DNA of 64,000 bases from Sphingomonas sp. (GCF_017744835.1 NZ_JAGIAM010000004.1:1-64000); one strand, 5' to 3'; positions 44,939 to 54,632 are shown, counted from the stretch's first letter. The notes: generated by a model from the letters alone, not told the origin. Translations and numbers: made by a program.

Positions 44939-44956
44939 GAGTCATCGCCGAGTCAC
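44939..44956 (+). promoter_or_regulatory. Candidate PHO box upstream of phoX
   Basis: GAGTCAT-CGCC-GAGTCAC: two seven-base direct repeats with 11-base period, as in the PhoB site CTGTCAT-N4-CTGTCAT, matching the repeat core GTCA(T/C). It lies 83 bases before the phoX start and 52 before the divergent gspL-like start. Confidence 0.45.
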
Positions 44957-45039
44957 CGCTCTTCCATCACGCCGTAAACCGCCCCTCGCAAAGCAGCCTC
45001 GACCGAGGCCGTGCTTGGCCCGGCTGCCTGGGGGTTTCC

Positions 45040-47505
45040 ATGACCGATCTGACCGCGACCAGCTACGGTTACAGCGACGGCGACGTCGACACCAACCGCT
45101 CCACCGCCATCACGCTCAACGAACTCGCCGACCAGCGATTCTCGCGCCGCCAGACGCTGCGCGGGGGCACTGCGATCGTCGCCGCGACGATGGGCGCTTC
45201 GATGCTCGCTGCGTGCGACAACAACGACTCCCCGTCCGACACGCCCCCGATCACTGCAGAGCCGGGCGAAACGATCGCCACTTCTTCCGGGCGGGTGGTC
45301 AAGCTCACGGGTGCCACCACCGGCACCACCAACCAGAGCTGGATCCAGATCGAAGGGCCGGTCGTGACGCTCGATGGCGCCTCGACTGCCAACGCTTCGT
45401 TCCTGGCGCCTTCGGCGTCGGCCCCGACGCGGTTCGTGTTCCGTTACATCGTCAGCAACACCAACAACAGCTATCACGACACCACGGTGAACGTCAGCCC
45501 GGCAGCGCTAGGCTTCACGGCCGTCGCCAAGAACAAGCTCGACGTCGTCACCGTGCCGACCGGCTACAAGGTGCAGGTGATCAATCGCACCGGCGATCCG
45601 GTCCTCGCGGGCGTTCCGGCGTACAAGAACGACGGCACCGACACCAATTTCGCCGGCCGCATCGGCGATCATGGCGACGCGCTCTACTGGTACGGCCTCG
45701 CCGCAACCGGCACCGCGCGCGACGCGACCAGCTCGACGCGCGGGCTGCTCGTGCAGAATCATGAGAACATCAACATCCAGTATCTCCACCCGAACGGTCC
45801 GACCAACAACACCACCGCGGGTCCGCGCCCCGAGGCCGAGGCGCTCAAGGAGATCGAGTGCCACGGAGTCAGCGTCACCGAGTACAGCCAGAACGCGGCC
45901 CGGGCCTGGACCTTCAATCAGGCGAGCACGCTCAACCGCCGGATCACGCCCAACACGCCGGTAGTGTTCAACGGCCCGGTCAAGGGGTCGGACCTGATCA
46001 AGACCGCCTATTCGACCGACGGCACCAAGGGCCGCGGCACCATCAACAACTGCGCCAACGGCACCACGCCCTGGGGCACGGCGATCACCTGCGAAGAGAA
46101 TTGGGCGGGCTATTTCCGCCGTCCGTCGGCCGATGTGGCAGGCCGCACGCCCAAGGAACTGACGTCGCTCAATCGCTACGGCGTGACCACCACGGGCAAC
46201 TTCAACTGGGCGACCGTCGTGCCCGCCGATGCGACCAACACGACCTTCGCGCGCTGGAACGCCACGGCTTCGGGCGCGTCGGCGATCGCCGATTTCCGCA
46301 ACGAGCCCAACCAGTTCGGCTGGGTCGTCGAGATCGATCCCTATGACGCGACCAAGGCGCCGCGCAAGCGCACCGCGCTGGGTCGCCTGGGTCACGAGGG
46401 CTGCTGGCCGGGCGCGTTCGTCGTCGGCAAGAAGCCGGCTTGGTACATGGGTGACGACTCGCGCCGCGAATATCTCTACAAGTTCGTCTCGGCGACGGCC
46501 TGGGTCGCGGCCGACGCCACTGCCGCCGACCGTCTCGCGACGGGCGACAAATATCTCGACAGTGGAACGCTCTACGTCGCGAAGTTCAATGCCGACGGCA
46601 CCGGCGCCTGGCTACCTTTGGTATTCGGCCAGAGCGGCGTCACGGCATCGAGCACGGTCTATCCCTTCGCCGACCAGGCCGATGTGCTGGTCAACGCCCG
46701 CCTCGCCGCAGACGTGGTCGGCGCGACGCCGATGGACCGGCCCGAATGGACCGCGGTCAATCCGGTCACCGGCGAAGTCTATCTGACGCTCACCAACAAC
46801 AACGAGGCCGGCCGACCGCTGACCGGCACCGATGCCGCCAATCCGCGCCACTACAACGACCCCAAGGGTACGACCGCGCAGTTCGGCAACCCGAACGGCC
46901 ACATCATCCGCCTCAAGGAAACCGGCGACACCACTGAGGCAACCAGCTTCACCTGGGACATCTATCTCTTCGGTGCGGGTTCGGACCTGGATGCTGCCAA
47001 CATCAACGTCTCGGGCCTCACCGCCGACCAGGACTTCTCGAGCCCCGACGGCCTCTACTTCAGCCGTTCGAGCCATGCCGGCGGCCAGGTCAAGCCGCTG
47101 CTGTGGATCGAGACCGACGACAGCGCCTATACCGACGTGACCAACTGCATGCTGCTCGCCGCGATGCCGGGCACGGTCGGCGACGGCGGCGCGCGCACGA
47201 TCACCAACAAGGACAAGAACGGCGTGACCGCGACGCAGGCCACCCGCGTGGGTGCAGCGCCGACCGCGGCCACGCTCAAGCGCTTCCTGGTTGGCCCGGT
47301 CGAGTGCGAGATCACCGGCATCGACTCCACGCCCGATGGCCGCACGCTGTTCGTCGGCATCCAGCATCCGGGCGAAAACGGCACGCCAGCCGCACCGTCG
47401 AGCCACTGGCCCGACAGCCAGACCGGCACGCCCGCCGCGACGGTGCGCCCGCGTTCGGCCGTGGTGGTGATCACCAAGGACGACGGCGGCATCGTCGGCC
47501 TCTGA
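45040..47505 (+). CDS. phoX: PhoX-type alkaline phosphatase, Tat-exported
   Basis: An 821-residue PhoX (DUF839 family) phosphatase, a calcium/iron-dependent enzyme that frees phosphate from organic esters. A Tat signal SRRQTLRGG (35-43) is followed by a hydrophobic stretch and a lipobox-like LAAC (Cys59), so it may be a Tat-exported lipoprotein. A 100-residue beta domain (ETIATSSGRVVKLTGATTG) inserted after the signal precedes the catalytic region, with NHENINIQYL, ITCEENWAGYF, LGRLGHEGCWPGAFVVGKKP, YMGDDSRREYLYKFV and ECEITGIDSTPDGRTLFVGI carrying the metal-ligand residues known from PhoX. A strong terminator follows. A possible PHO box precedes it. Confidence 0.94.
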   Translation: MTDLTATSYGYSDGDVDTNRSTAITLNELADQRFSRRQTLRGGTAIVAATMGASMLAACDNNDSPSDTPPITAEPGETIATSSGRVVKLTGATTGTTNQSWIQIEGPVVTLDGASTANASFLAPSASAPTRFVFRYIVSNTNNSYHDTTVNVSPAALGFTAVAKNKLDVVTVPTGYKVQVINRTGDPVLAGVPAYKNDGTDTNFAGRIGDHGDALYWYGLAATGTARDATSSTRGLLVQNHENINIQYLHPNGPTNNTTAGPRPEAEALKEIECHGVSVTEYSQNAARAWTFNQASTLNRRITPNTPVVFNGPVKGSDLIKTAYSTDGTKGRGTINNCANGTTPWGTAITCEENWAGYFRRPSADVAGRTPKELTSLNRYGVTTTGNFNWATVVPADATNTTFARWNATASGASAIADFRNEPNQFGWVVEIDPYDATKAPRKRTALGRLGHEGCWPGAFVVGKKPAWYMGDDSRREYLYKFVSATAWVAADATAADRLATGDKYLDSGTLYVAKFNADGTGAWLPLVFGQSGVTASSTVYPFADQADVLVNARLAADVVGATPMDRPEWTAVNPVTGEVYLTLTNNNEAGRPLTGTDAANPRHYNDPKGTTAQFGNPNGHIIRLKETGDTTEATSFTWDIYLFGAGSDLDAANINVSGLTADQDFSSPDGLYFSRSSHAGGQVKPLLWIETDDSAYTDVTNCMLLAAMPGTVGDGGARTITNKDKNGVTATQATRVGAAPTAATLKRFLVGPVECEITGIDSTPDGRTLFVGIQHPGENGTPAAPSSHWPDSQTGTPAATVRPRSAVVVITKDDGGIVGL

Positions 47506-47531
47506 CTTTCCTCCTCCCTGAAGGAAACACT

Positions 47532-47565
47532 GGGGAGGCTCCATCCGGAGCCTCCCCTTCTTTTT
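47532..47565 (+). terminator. Intrinsic terminator of phoX
   Basis: GGGGAGGCTCC (47532-47542), loop ATCC, GGAGCCTCCCC (47547-47557), then TTCTTTTT. Perfect 11-base stem with U-tract, 26 bases after the stop. Confidence 0.95.
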
Positions 47566-47579
47566 ACGGAGCTACGGCG

Positions 47580-47966
47580 TCAGCGGTCGGTGCGGCTTAC
47601 GATGTTTGCGGTGCCGTCAGGGGTGATGCTGATCATGTGGCTCGCGCCGCCGTCACAATTGGCGCGCCACAGCGGACGGCCGTCCTGATCGGGCAGCCGC
47701 TCGGACGAGGTGACCGCCTGACAGGGTAGGCCCGCGTCGAGGATCGCGCGGATGAATACCACGTTGCGCTGGCGATCCGACATGTTCAGCACCGCAGCGA
47801 GCGCATTGCCCTCCGCCTCGTTGCCGACGACGTTCGCCTCGGGTTCGTCGATATTGGCGGGCTCGGCGGTCGGCATCGGCGCGACATTGTTGTTCTGCGC
47901 CGGCTGCGATTCGCACCCGGCAAGCGCCAGCGCCACGAACGCGGGCAGCAAAATGCGTCTGGTCAT
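47580..47966 (-). CDS. Small lipoprotein of unknown function
   Basis: A 128-residue protein with a lipoprotein signal, MTRRILLPAFVALALAGC (Cys18), then a Gln/Asn/Pro/Glu-rich linker and a compact domain with RNVVFIRAILDAGLPCQAVT and WRANCDGGASHMISITPDG containing two Cys that could pair. GGGAGAG precedes the ATG. I do not recognise the family. It faces phoX tail to tail, so co-regulation is not implied. Confidence 0.8.
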   Translation of the reverse strand: MTRRILLPAFVALALAGCESQPAQNNNVAPMPTAEPANIDEPEANVVGNEAEGNALAAVLNMSDRQRNVVFIRAILDAGLPCQAVTSSERLPDQDGRPLWRANCDGGASHMISITPDGTANIVSRTDR

Positions 47967-48058
47967 GTCACTCTCCCTGCTGGGGCACGCATCGACTCCC
48001 GAGCGCAATGCGGCGCCTTCGTGAAGGTTCCGCAACGAAGCGCGCGGGTCAATCAGGG

Positions 48059-49369
48059 TCAATGCTGATACGCCTTGGGCAGCGCCCCTTCCTTGGGGTC
48101 CCAATAGCGTTCGCGCAGGCGAGTCTGGCGGCTCGTCATCGGTTGCTCGACACCGTCGATGAACACCGAGACCGCCGAAGTGCCGATCTCGAGCGGATCG
48201 CCGTCCCAGATCACCACGTCGCCGCGGCGGCCGGGCCTGAGCGAACCGAACTCGCCGCCCATGCCCAGCGCCTCGGCCGGGCGCGAAGTGATCGTCGCGA
48301 ACGCCTCGCCCCAGCTGAGCCCGCTGGCGCCGGGGATGCGGCCGAGCGCGACGAGGTTGCCGGCGTACTGCTTCTCCCAGCGTGCTTGGCGTGCATCGTC
48401 CTCGTTGATCGTGCCGATACCCACGATCACGCCTGCCGCCTTCATCCGGCCGATGTTGGACTGTGTGGCGGCCAGCGATTCGAACGAGAGCGGCAGGTCG
48501 GCGAGCGCCGATGCGATCACCGGCACGCCCGCCGCGGCGATCTCACGTGCCACCGTCCAGCCCTCGGTGGCACCGACGAGGACGAGCTTGAGCCCGGGAA
48601 CCTCGCGCTTGAGCTGGAGTATGCCGAGGATATCGGATCCGCGCTCGACGTGCGCGAGGAGTGGCACGCGCCCCTGCACCACCGGCACCAGCGCCTCGGC
48701 ATCGGCGCGCGTGAGCAGCGCGTCTTTGCCGCGATCGGCGAAGCCCGCCGGGTTGCGGATATAGTCGCGCACTTCGAACAGCGCGTTGCGGAGCATCGCA
48801 TAGGCCGCGGGGCGGCTGCCCCCGGCGCTGCGCGCGCCCGTCTCGCCAAATTCGATGAACTGGAAGGCCCGCGGTCGGGTCACTGCGTCCATGTCGGGCG
48901 CGAGGTCGATGACGGCGCCCTGGCCGGCGAAGATCGAGCCGCTGCTGTTGTCGGGCGCGACGACTGCGCGCGTCACACCTTCGATGCGGTTGATCGCAAG
49001 CGGGCTGGAGCGGGGGTTTACTGCGGGAGTCACATCGAGTGCTGCATTAAACGGCGAGTTGCGCGCACTGGTGTCGTTGGTTTCCGAGACCCCGTCGACC
49101 TCGACGATGCCCAGGCGCGTGAAGCCGGCGAAGATGCCGGGCGTCACATAGCGCCCGCCCGCGTCGATCACGCGCACGCCGGCGGGGACCGCCACGCCGG
49201 TGCCGGCGGCGACCACGCGCCCGCCGCGGACGACCACCGTGCCGCCCTCGACCGGGCCGGCGCCGTCGCCGACGACGAGCCGGGCATTGGTGATCGCGAC
49301 GTCCTGCGCGGCGGCGGGGCTTGCCAGCGCCAGCGCGCCGGCGGTGCTGAGGAGCAGCTTCCTGATCAC
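48059..49369 (-). CDS. Secreted amidohydrolase-like protein, second of a coupled pair
   Basis: A 436-residue protein with a signal peptide (IRKLLLSTAGALALASPAAAQ) and an amidohydrolase layout: N-terminal beta domain (AITNARLVVGDGAGPVEGGT), VTPGIFAGFTRLGIVEVDGV where the usual metal-binding HxH after the TPG motif is replaced by FTR, and the C-terminal LRPGRRGDVVIWDGDPLEI. The lost HxH suggests it binds fewer metals or is not catalytic alone. GTG at 49369 overlaps the stop of the partner (GTGA). The pair may act as a heteromer. Confidence 0.85.
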   Translation of the reverse strand: MIRKLLLSTAGALALASPAAAQDVAITNARLVVGDGAGPVEGGTVVVRGGRVVAAGTGVAVPAGVRVIDAGGRYVTPGIFAGFTRLGIVEVDGVSETNDTSARNSPFNAALDVTPAVNPRSSPLAINRIEGVTRAVVAPDNSSGSIFAGQGAVIDLAPDMDAVTRPRAFQFIEFGETGARSAGGSRPAAYAMLRNALFEVRDYIRNPAGFADRGKDALLTRADAEALVPVVQGRVPLLAHVERGSDILGILQLKREVPGLKLVLVGATEGWTVAREIAAAGVPVIASALADLPLSFESLAATQSNIGRMKAAGVIVGIGTINEDDARQARWEKQYAGNLVALGRIPGASGLSWGEAFATITSRPAEALGMGGEFGSLRPGRRGDVVIWDGDPLEIGTSAVSVFIDGVEQPMTSRQTRLRERYWDPKEGALPKAYQH

Positions 49370-50784
49370 TTCACGTCCCCCTCGCCCGGCTGGCCGAGCT
49401 CGAAATCGGATACCGGCCGCAGCCTGGGATTGGCGGCGTCGTAGAGCAGCGCGCCGTCGACCCACACCATCTGCGGGCGCGTGTAGACGCTGAACGGATT
49501 GCCGTTCCACAGCACGACGTCGGCCATCTTGCCGGGCCTGAGGCTGCCGGTCTTGTCGGCAATGCCCAGCGCCTTGGCAGGATTGATCGCGAGCCAGCGC
49601 CAGGCGGCTTCCTCCGAAATGGCGAGCCCGGACTTGATCGCCGAAGCGCGCGCCTTGGCAACTTCCTGGTTGAGCCGCTGGATGCCGTTGCCGTCGTCCG
49701 AATGGATCATCGCGCAGGCGCCTTCCTTTTCCAGGATGGCGAGGTTCTCGGGCACGGCGTCATAGGCTTCCATCTTGAAGCCGTACCAGTCGGCCCAAAC
49801 CGCCGCGCAGGTGTCGTTCGCCTTGAGCAGATCGGCGATCTTATAGGCTTCGACGGCGTGGTGGAACGCGGTGACGTGGTAGCCGAACTCCTTGGCCATA
49901 TCCATCACCACGGCCATTTCGTCGGCGCGGTAGCAATGGTTGTGGACCAGGATCTCGCCCTCGAGCACGCCGCGCAGCGTGTCCATCGCCAGGTCGCGCG
50001 CGGGCGCCTCGCCGCCCTTCTCCTCATATTTGTCCCAGCGGCGCTTATACTCGACCGCGCGCGCCCAGGTCTGGCGGTCGACGGCGACATTGCCCATGCG
50101 CGTGGAGGGGATGCGCCCCTTCGAGCCATAGACGCGCTTCGGGTTCTCGCCGCACGCCATCTTCAGGCCATAAGGCGCACCGGGGAACTTCATCCCCTGC
50201 ATCGTGCGGGCATAGACGTTCTTCACAGTGACCGAGCGGCCGCCGAAGAGATTCGCCGAGCCGGGCAGGATCTGCAGCGTGGTGACGCCGCCGTTGACCA
50301 GCGCGCGGCCGAAGCCGGGGTCCTGCGGCCAGACGCTGTGCTCGGCCCAGACCTCGGGCGTCACCGGCGAAGTCATCTCGTTGCCGTCGGACAGCGCCTC
50401 GACGCCGGGCGAGGGATAGTCGCCCAGATGACTGTGCACGTCGATCACGCCCGGAGTGAGGTATTTGCCGCGCCCGTCGATCACGGTCACCCCGTCGCCG
50501 GCAGCGATGTTCTGGCCGACCTCGACGATCTTGCCGTCGCGGAAGAGCACCGATCCATTGTCGATCCGCCCGCCCTCGCCGTCGAAGACCGTCACGTTGG
50601 TCACCAGCGTCGGTGCGCCGGGATAGGGGTGATAGGTCGACGGGAAGGGATCGTGGCTATAGCCCTTGCCCTTGCCGGGACCGTTCGCCGCAGCCTCGGA
50701 CGCGCCGCTACGCGTCTCCCCGGCATTCGCGGCGCAACCGCCCAGCGCCAGCACGGCACCGAGGATCAGGACCGATCGGAACAA
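49366..50784 (-). CDS. Amidohydrolase lipoprotein, first of a coupled pair
   Basis: A metal-dependent amidohydrolase of about 472 residues. Motifs: TPGVIDVHSHLGDYPSPG with the metal-binding HxH, GEILVHNHCYRADEMAVV, VTAFHHAVEAYKIAD and MIHSDDGNGI with the active-site Asp, then LRPGKMADVVLWNGNPFSV. The N-terminus is a lipoprotein signal ending LALGGC. I chose a TTG at 50784 because GGAAGGAG precedes it by six bases; a GTG at 50844 without such a site would add 20 polar residues. Related pairs are periplasmic imidazolonepropionase/dipeptidase-like enzymes; the substrate is unknown. Confidence 0.87.
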   Translation of the reverse strand: MFRSVLILGAVLALGGCAANAGETRSGASEAAANGPGKGKGYSHDPFPSTYHPYPGAPTLVTNVTVFDGEGGRIDNGSVLFRDGKIVEVGQNIAAGDGVTVIDGRGKYLTPGVIDVHSHLGDYPSPGVEALSDGNEMTSPVTPEVWAEHSVWPQDPGFGRALVNGGVTTLQILPGSANLFGGRSVTVKNVYARTMQGMKFPGAPYGLKMACGENPKRVYGSKGRIPSTRMGNVAVDRQTWARAVEYKRRWDKYEEKGGEAPARDLAMDTLRGVLEGEILVHNHCYRADEMAVVMDMAKEFGYHVTAFHHAVEAYKIADLLKANDTCAAVWADWYGFKMEAYDAVPENLAILEKEGACAMIHSDDGNGIQRLNQEVAKARASAIKSGLAISEEAAWRWLAINPAKALGIADKTGSLRPGKMADVVLWNGNPFSVYTRPQMVWVDGALLYDAANPRLRPVSDFELGQPGEGDVK

Positions 50785-51001
50785 GCGCGACTCCTTCCCA
50801 GTATCTTTATCTTTGTCGAGGACGCCCCCCGGCGCCTGTGTCACTGATCGCGGCCCGCGCAGCTTTTGGCAAGCTTGGTGCGCCGCTTAAGGCCGCGTTA
50901 GGCCCTCATGCCACATCCGCAATGAAACGGAGCTTTCCCCGATCCGCGGTGTTGTGTCATCGCTGGGGGGTGAACTGGCCTGTTCAGGCGGAAGGTTGGG
51001 C

Positions 51002-53737
51002 GTGCAGGACGATGAAGGGGCAACCGCCGCCGATCGGGGCGCTGTCACGAGATTCGATGCCGCCACGCTTGCCGCCCTCGGAGCCCTGAGCAGCATCGTC
51101 GCGCTGCTCGGCTGGTTCCTGGGCCTGCCGCGCCTCGCCGGCTTCGGCCTTATCGCCTTTCCGATCTGGCCGCTGACGGCGATCGGCTTCCTCGCACTGT
51201 CGCTCGGGCATTTGGCGGAGATTTACGGTCGGCGCGCGACCGCCGCCGTGCTGCTGGCAATTCCGGTTGCCGTTGCGCTCGCCTCCGCATTCCAGACGAT
51301 GTCGGGGACCGATGCCGGCATCGACCGACTGTTGTTCGGAGACGCGGTCTCCGGGTTCAACGCCGCCTATCCCGGACGCTCCGGGGTCAATCCGATCGTC
51401 TCCTTCCTGCTGCTCGGCGCGGCAGGCTATCTCTCGATCCTGCGCCCGATACTGTCCGACGAGCTCAAGGGGCTGGCGCTCACCCTGGCGCTCGGCGCCG
51501 CCGCAGCCAGCGCGTTCTTCGCGCTCACGACCTTCCCGGCGATGACGATCCTCGCCTATGCCGCGGACGACCCTGCTGCACGCTACCGATCGGTCTCCGT
51601 CCCCGCGACCATCGGCGCCCTCTGCGTGTCGGGCGCGATCTTCGTCCGGCACGCCGGCAACGACTGGGTCCGGCTGTTCGCAGTGCGGACGGGCCGATGG
51701 CGGCTGGTGCGGCTGCTGCTGCCCGCGGCGCTGGTCGTGCCGCTGCTGCCGCCGCTCCTGAGCCTGTTCGAGCAGCGGCACCAGTCCCACTCGATCCTCG
51801 CCTATCAATTGCTCCTGCTGCTGGGCAATCTGCTGCTGGTGGCGCTCGTCGGCTATTGGGTGGCGATGCGCATCGCGCGCGACCAGGCCGCGCTTTCGGA
51901 GCTGAGCCACGCGCTCGACAACGCCACCGTGGTGGTGACCACGCCCGACGGCACGATCAGCCACTGGTCGCAGGGGTGCGAGCTGCTCTACGGCTGGCCC
52001 GCGGACGAGGCGCGCGGGCAGAACAAATATGCGCTGCTGCGCTCGCGCTGCCAGAGCAGCGACCATCGCCTTCCGGTTCCTGCTGCCCAGGATACGCACG
52101 AACTCGTCGAAGTGACTCGCGACGGACGCGAGCTGCGCATCCTCGAGCGCGTGCATCGCGTACAGAGCCCCTCGCGCGGCGCACTGCTGGTGCTCGGCAT
52201 CAACGACATCTCGGAGCGGGTCGAGGCGATCGCCGCGCTGCATGCCAGCGAAGAGCGGCTCGCCCTCGCCATCTCGGCCCACGAGCTGGGCATCTTCGAA
52301 TGGCATGTCGAGACCGGGCGCATCGACTGGTCGCCAGGCACCGAATCGCGGCTGGGGCTGGAGACCGGCACGCTGAGCAGCTTCGAAGGCTGGCGGTCGG
52401 TGGTCGAAGACAGTGACGTGCAGGACCTGCTCGAGACGATCTCGAGCACGGTCAAGGCGCGCGCCGACAAGTTCAGTTTCCGTTGGCGGCTCGTTCCCCC
52501 TCTGCGGGTGCGCGCGGTCGAAGGCTCGGCACGCGCATTCTATACCCGTGAGGGCAATCTCGAACGCGTCGTCGGCGTGATCCTGGACGTCACCGAGCGC
52601 GAGGAGCGCGAGGCGGCGCTGCGGCGGCGCGAGGTGCATCTCCAGTCGGTGATCGAGACCGTCCCCGACGCGATCGTCGTGATCAACGACGAAGGCTCGA
52701 TCCTCCAGTTCAGCTCGGCGGCCGAGGCTTTGTGGGGCTATTCCGCCGAGGAAGTGGTCGGCCGCCCCTTCACCATCCTCGTCCCGACCGCGGAGCGCGG
52801 CGGTTCGGAGGCCGTGTTCCGCCGCTTCCTCGAGACCGGGCGCGGACTTGCCGACCGGGTGGTCACCGGCATCGCCCAGACCAAGGAAGGCCGGTCGTTC
52901 CCGATCGAGGCGCGCACCGGCGTTGCGCGGGCCGACGACGAGACGCTGATCACGGTCTTCGTACGCGATTTGACCGATCAGGCCGCCGCCGAGGCGCGGC
53001 TGAGCGAGCTCAACGCCGAGATCGCGCACGTCTCGCGCCAGAGCGCGATGAGCGAACTCGCCGCCGACATGGCGCACGAGCTCAACCAGCCGCTCAGCGC
53101 CACTGCCAATTTCCTCGCCGCCGCGCGGATGCTGCTCGAGCGCGACGAGGACCGCGCGCGCATCCTCGACCTGCTGCGGATGGGATCGGAACAGACCCAG
53201 CGGGCCGGCGAGATCATCCGCCGGCTGCGCACATTCATGGCCAAGGGCGAAGTCGAAATGCGCGCCGAGCTGGTAGAGACCACGGTCCGCGACGCCGTAG
53301 ACCTCGTCGTGGTGGGTGCGAGCCAGGTCAACATCCGGGTCAACTTTCGGCTCGACCCCGAAGTGCGCTTCATCTTCGCGGACCGCATCCAGGTCCAGCA
53401 GGTGCTGGTGAACCTGCTCCGAAATGCGATGGATGCACTGCGCCAGTCGGGCCAGAGCGACAAGGTGATCACGATCAGCTCGCGCCGCGCGCAGGATCAA
53501 ATGGTCGAGATCGAAGTCGCGGACAACGGCCCCGGCATGCCCGTGCAGGTGCTGGAGCATCTTTTCTCGCGTTTTACGACGACAAAGGGCCCCGGCGGCG
53601 GAATGGGGATTGGCCTTTCCATCAGCAAGCGTATCATCGAGGCACACGGCGGAACATTACGCGGGGAAAATCGTCCGGAAGGCGGAGCGTGCTTCCGCTT
53701 TACCTTGCCCGCCGTCGAACAGGGGGGAAATGAATGA
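51002..53737 (+). CDS. Membrane PAS-domain sensor histidine kinase, FixL-like
   Basis: About 911 residues. The first ~290 hold eight or so membrane helices (a large integral sensor region). Three PAS modules follow: about 310-410 (LDNATVVVTTPDGTISHWSQ), 415-530 (SAHELGIFEWHVETGRIDWS) and 545-665 (VIETVPDAIVVINDEGSILQ, typical FixL/TodS type but without an obvious heme-pocket His). The kinase core has AADMAHELNQPLSA with His692, N-box LLRNAMDAL, DNGPGMP and GGMGIGLSISKRII. GTG at 51002 has GGAAGG upstream; a longer GTG start at 50954 is possible. The stop overlaps the regulator start. Confidence 0.9.
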   Translation: MQDDEGATAADRGAVTRFDAATLAALGALSSIVALLGWFLGLPRLAGFGLIAFPIWPLTAIGFLALSLGHLAEIYGRRATAAVLLAIPVAVALASAFQTMSGTDAGIDRLLFGDAVSGFNAAYPGRSGVNPIVSFLLLGAAGYLSILRPILSDELKGLALTLALGAAAASAFFALTTFPAMTILAYAADDPAARYRSVSVPATIGALCVSGAIFVRHAGNDWVRLFAVRTGRWRLVRLLLPAALVVPLLPPLLSLFEQRHQSHSILAYQLLLLLGNLLLVALVGYWVAMRIARDQAALSELSHALDNATVVVTTPDGTISHWSQGCELLYGWPADEARGQNKYALLRSRCQSSDHRLPVPAAQDTHELVEVTRDGRELRILERVHRVQSPSRGALLVLGINDISERVEAIAALHASEERLALAISAHELGIFEWHVETGRIDWSPGTESRLGLETGTLSSFEGWRSVVEDSDVQDLLETISSTVKARADKFSFRWRLVPPLRVRAVEGSARAFYTREGNLERVVGVILDVTEREEREAALRRREVHLQSVIETVPDAIVVINDEGSILQFSSAAEALWGYSAEEVVGRPFTILVPTAERGGSEAVFRRFLETGRGLADRVVTGIAQTKEGRSFPIEARTGVARADDETLITVFVRDLTDQAAAEARLSELNAEIAHVSRQSAMSELAADMAHELNQPLSATANFLAAARMLLERDEDRARILDLLRMGSEQTQRAGEIIRRLRTFMAKGEVEMRAELVETTVRDAVDLVVVGASQVNIRVNFRLDPEVRFIFADRIQVQQVLVNLLRNAMDALRQSGQSDKVITISSRRAQDQMVEIEVADNGPGMPVQVLEHLFSRFTTTKGPGGGMGIGLSISKRIIEAHGGTLRGENRPEGGACFRFTLPAVEQGGNE

Positions 53738-54351
53738 CGAGGACGATCTATATCGTTGACGACGACGACGCAGTGCGTGCCTCGCTCCACAGCCTGCTAT
53801 CGGTCCGCAGCGATCTGGTCGTTCGAGGTTTCCGATCCGGCGATGCGTTTCTGGAGGAAGCCGCCGAGCTGGAACCGGGCGTGCTGCTCCTCGATTTCCA
53901 CATGCCGGGGGCGACCGGGCTCGACGTGCTCCAGGCGCTCGAAGGCAAGACGCCGCGCTTCGTGCCCGTGGTGCTGACGGGCCAGGGCAATGTCGGGCTG
54001 GCGGTGCAGGCAATGAAGGCCGGGGCGCTCGACTTCATCGAGAAGCCCTATGAAGCCGAAGTGCTGATGCAGGTCATCGACAACGCCTTCGCCCGGCTCG
54101 AGGAGAACAGCGAGGAGGCCGCGCGGCTGAACGCCGCCGAGGCCAAGATCGCCCGGCTGAGCCCCCGCGAGACCGACGTGCTCAAGGGGTTGATCGAGGG
54201 ACGATCGAACAAGATCATCGCCTATGAGCTCGACATCAGCCCGCGCACGGTGGAGATCTATCGCGCGAACCTGATGGAGAAGCTCGAAGTGCGCAGCCTC
54301 TCCGAGGCGCTGCGCATCGCCTTCGCGGCGGGGCTTTTCCCGAAGGACTAG
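53734..54351 (+). CDS. FixJ/NarL-type response regulator
   Basis: A 205-residue regulator: receiver domain with VDDDDAVRASL, phosphoacceptor Asp54 (LLLDFHMPG), Lys in IEKPYE, then a LuxR-type HTH (LSPRETDVLKGLIEGRSNKI, ISPRTVEIYRANLMEKL). This is the FixJ plan (~205 residues). It overlaps the kinase gene by four bases, and together they form a FixL/FixJ-like pair. No fixK-like target or FixJ site is visible beside it. Confidence 0.94.
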   Translation: MTRTIYIVDDDDAVRASLHSLLSVRSDLVVRGFRSGDAFLEEAAELEPGVLLLDFHMPGATGLDVLQALEGKTPRFVPVVLTGQGNVGLAVQAMKAGALDFIEKPYEAEVLMQVIDNAFARLEENSEEAARLNAAEAKIARLSPRETDVLKGLIEGRSNKIIAYELDISPRTVEIYRANLMEKLEVRSLSEALRIAFAAGLFPKD

Positions 54352-54400
54352 GCCGTGAACCTATAAACGAGGGTTTTTGACGTAAGGGTTGAACGGCCGG

Positions 54401-54423
54401 GATCGGGTGGTTAGCTGCCGTTC
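54401..54423. repeat. Half copy of a dispersed repeat
   Basis: GATCGGGTGGTTAGCTGCCG plus TTC; differs from 9424-9446 at two bases. It ends five bases from the stop of the small ORF at 54429-54632. Confidence 0.7.
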
Positions 54424-54428
54424 GAAAT

Positions 54429-54632
54429 TCAGATTCCGCGCGCTCGCTCGATCGCGCGGACTACGAAAACACCCGAGTCGCCGATCCATCCAGTAACGCG
54501 CATTCGACAGCCGATATCGGCTGTTAGGACGATGGTATCCAACATGCGTTCGGCGCCGTCGTCCGTGCACAAGATGAGTTCGCCTGCGGGACCTCTCAAA
54601 AGCGTGCCTTCGAGTTCGAGGTTTTCGTCCAT
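54429..54632 (-). CDS. Small beta-rich protein, unknown function (67 residues)
   Basis: The protein reads MDENLELEGTLLRGPAGELI then CTDDGAERMLDTIV and RMRVTGWIGDSGVFVVRAIE, a compact beta-barrel pattern (OB-like) resembling small DUF5818-type proteins. AGGG lies seven bases before the ATG at 54632; GTG at 54653 or ATG at 54638 are alternatives. Its base composition is lower in GC than neighbours. It is the first small gene in a repeat-gene-repeat-gene-repeat series. Confidence 0.6.
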   Translation of the reverse strand: MDENLELEGTLLRGPAGELILCTDDGAERMLDTIVLTADIGCRMRVTGWIGDSGVFVVRAIERARGI

